Positions 6,451-7,936 of a stretch of DNA of 7,936 nt are shown here, piece after piece (position 1 is the stretch's first letter; each line of letters starts with the position of its first letter). The notes beneath the pieces are model-generated. The model saw only the letters and a list, made by a program, of their open reading frames with translations, did not search any database and was not told the origin of the DNA. Both the position numbers and the translations under genes were made by a program. The DNA comes from Sphingomonadales bacterium (lineage in GTDB: Bacteria > Pseudomonadota > Alphaproteobacteria > Sphingomonadales > Sphingomonadaceae). The stretch is from positions 1 to 7,936 of the forward strand of contig JAIXPM010000086.1 of the NCBI GenBank assembly GCA_027486275.1, in the 5' to 3' direction.

Positions 6451-7812
6451 TCAGGCGGCGTTCTCGAGCCCGTATTGCTTGAGCAGGTCATAGAGCGTCG
6501 GCCGGCTCACCCCCAGGAACTTGGCCGCTGTGCTGACATTGCCATCGGCGCGCAGCATCGCCCGGCGGATGGCCTGGCGATCGGCAGTCTCGCGTGCAAC
6601 CTTCAAGGTGAGGGCGGCTTCGTCGCTGCTGTTGACCAGATCGAGATCGGCCGCGGTGAGGCGGCTGCCTTCGGCCATGATGACGGCGCGCTTCATGCGG
6701 TTTTCCAGCTCGCGCACATTGCCCGGCCACGGCCAATCGGAAATGGCAGCGATGGCATCCGGGGTGAGGCCCTTGAAATCCCTGCCATTTTCGCGGGCGA
6801 AGCGCGTGAGGAAATATTGCGCCAGCAGCACGGCATCACCGGGCCGTTCCTTCAGGCCAGGGATGCGCACAACGATTTCGGCCAGGCGGTAGAACAGGTC
6901 TTCGCGGAAGCGCCCGGCCGCGATCATCGCATCCAGATCCTGGTGGGTGGCGCACACGATGCGCACATCCACCGGAATGGTCTTGCGGCCGCCCACCCGT
7001 TCGATCACCCGTTCCTGCAGGAAGCGCAGCAGTTTCACCTGCAGCGGCAACGGAATGTCGCCCACTTCATCCAGGAACAGCGTGCCGCCTTCGGCCATCT
7101 CGATCTTGCCGGGCTGGGTTTTCACCGCGCCGGTGAAGGCGCCTTTTTCATAACCGAACAGTTCCGATTCCAGCAGATTTTCCGGGATGGCGGCGCAGTT
7201 GATGGCCACAAAGGCCTCACCTGCCCGCGCCGAGGCATTGTGCAGGCCCTTGGCCAGCAATTCCTTGCCGGTGCCCGAAGCACCCAGCAGCATCACCGAA
7301 ACATTGGCCGTGGCCACCCGCTCCACCATGCGGGCCACCTTGATCATTTCCGGCGCCGCCGTGACGATGCCGCCCAACACCTTGTCACCACTGTTGCCGG
7401 CTTCGGCCAGGCGCCGGTTTTCGGCTTCCAGTTCGGCCACATGATAGGCGCGGCGGACGATCAGGCCGAGTTCATCGATATCGACCGGCTTGTGATAGAA
7501 ATCGAAGGCTCCCATGGCGATGGCGCGCCGTGCGCTTTCGCGCGCACCGTGGCCGGAAGCGACGATCACCTTGGTGTTCGGACGCGTGGCCAGGATGGCT
7601 TCCAGCGTGGCGAAGCCTTCCGTCACGCCATCGGGATCGGGCGGCAGGCCCAGATCCAGCGTCACCACCGCCGGCTGGTGCGTGCGCAGCGCGTCCAGCG
7701 CGGCCTCGCGATCACCGGCCAGGATCACCTCCTGGTCTTCGTAACTCCACTTCAATTGGCGCTGCAGGCCGGCATCATCTTCCACCACCAGCAGCTTGGG
7801 CTTCTCACTCAC
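6451..7812 (-). CDS. prsR: Sigma-54-dependent response regulator, PEP-CTERM/XrtA-system type
   Basis: A 453-residue cytosolic transcription activator. The receiver domain (about 5-120) has D12/D13, phospho-acceptor D53 in [14 protein letters not shown]86 and K108. The AAA+ domain (about 145-375) has Walker A GASGTGKE (177-184), the sigma-54 contact loop GAFTGA (224-229), Walker B LFLDEVGD (245-252) and arginines in FREDLFYRL (302-310). A Fis-type helix-turn-helix (about 412-447) carries [16 protein letters not shown]. The [11 protein letters not shown] receiver and overall order are typical of PrsR regulators (TIGR02915-like), which work with PrsK and sigma-54 on exopolysaccharide/PEP-CTERM genes. 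The start is GTG at 7812, just before [12 protein letters not shown], with AAGGGG 7 nt upstream and a 4-nt overlap with the kinase stop. The in-frame ATG at 7878 would add a 22-residue tail lying inside the kinase gene. Walker A has Ala178 where Glu is usual. Confidence 0.93.
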   Translation of the reverse strand: MSEKPKLLVVEDDAGLQRQLKWSYEDQEVILAGDREAALDALRTHQPAVVTLDLGLPPDPDGVTEGFATLEAILATRPNTKVIVASGHGARESARRAIAMGAFDFYHKPVDIDELGLIVRRAYHVAELEAENRRLAEAGNSGDKVLGGIVTAAPEMIKVARMVERVATANVSVMLLGASGTGKELLAKGLHNASARAGEAFVAINCAAIPENLLESELFGYEKGAFTGAVKTQPGKIEMAEGGTLFLDEVGDIPLPLQVKLLRFLQERVIERVGGRKTIPVDVRIVCATHQDLDAMIAAGRFREDLFYRLAEIVVRIPGLKERPGDAVLLAQYFLTRFARENGRDFKGLTPDAIAAISDWPWPGNVRELENRMKRAVIMAEGSRLTAADLDLVNSSDEAALTLKVARETADRQAIRRAMLRADGNVSTAAKFLGVSRPTLYDLLKQYGLENAA

Positions 7813-7936
7813 GCTTCTTCCCCTTCCGCCAGCAGCGCGGGCTTCCCGGCTGCGCCCCCAACTGCGCTGTTGCCACAAGCAAGCGGCAGGGTGATGGTGA
7901 AGCTTGTGCCTTCGCCTTCACGGCTGGCCACGTCAA
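7809..7936 (-). CDS. prsK: Sensor histidine kinase, C-terminal end (probably PrsK)
   Basis: The last 41 residues of a protein entering from the right edge on the minus strand; the first complete codon is 7934-7932 and TGA is at 7811-7809. It reads DVASREGEGTSFTITLPL followed by a 23-residue Ala/Gly/Glu-rich tail. GEGTSFTITLPL is the last ATP-lid and strand motif of HATPase_c domains in histidine kinases. The stop overlaps the GTG of prsR (GTGA), so kinase and regulator are translationally coupled. The name PrsK rests on this pairing with PrsR, not on the fragment. No in-window frame on this strand better explains these bases. The ribosome binding site of prsR (7820-7825) lies inside this coding end. 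Confidence 0.85.
   Translation of the reverse strand, partial: DVASREGEGTSFTITLPLACGNSAVGGAAGKPALLAEGEEA

Noticed and set aside
7813..7878. Longer prsR start at the ATG at 7878
   Set aside because: It would add a Trp/Arg/Gly-rich tail encoded inside the kinase gene. The GTG at 7812 has a strong purine-rich site and starts right at the receiver domain.

Overview
The window is GC-rich, tightly packed chromosomal DNA. It most likely comes from an alphaproteobacterium, and the order Sphingomonadales is my best guess. The grounds are an Asp-type HemB, an alphaproteobacterial-style 3TM holin and a PrsK/PrsR pair of the XrtA/PEP-CTERM type. This is a family-level impression, not a measured assignment.

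Left part (1-2664, + strand). The window opens inside a crotonase-superfamily enzyme. A 12-helix MFS transporter of the anion:cation symporter type follows 75 bp later. Next is a secreted protein of about 239 residues that resembles DUF3047 proteins. The crotonase and transporter could form a small uptake/acyl-CoA metabolism unit, but no substrate can be read from the sequence.

Middle part (2706-5771, + strand). hemB (porphobilinogen synthase), argC (N-acetyl-gamma-glutamyl-phosphate reductase), a RimL-like GNAT acetyltransferase and a gamma-class carbonic anhydrase-like protein form one operon. Every junction is a 4-nt start/stop overlap (ATGA, GTGA, ATGA). A perfect 7-bp hairpin ends one base before the GTG start of the acetyltransferase.

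Right part (5775-7936, - strand). A small phage/GTA-type holin gene converges on the operon, with stop codons 3 bp apart. Upstream of it are an AT-rich patch with two small palindromes, a GC hairpin and a tRNA-Pro(GGG) with an encoded CCA. Beyond that lies prsR, a sigma-54-dependent response regulator. It overlaps by 4 nt the end of a histidine kinase, almost certainly prsK, which runs off the right edge. PrsK/PrsR usually accompanies exopolysaccharide and exosortase (XrtA) loci, so such a cluster may lie beyond the right end.

I see no CRISPR array, insertion sequence, integrase, rRNA gene, toxin-antitoxin pair or defence system. No gap between genes exceeds 300 bp. Most of the window is ordinary. 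The points most worth a second look are the orphan holin beside tRNA-Pro, the hairpin at the acetyltransferase start, the unusual catalytic positions in the crotonase, and the prsKR boundary.
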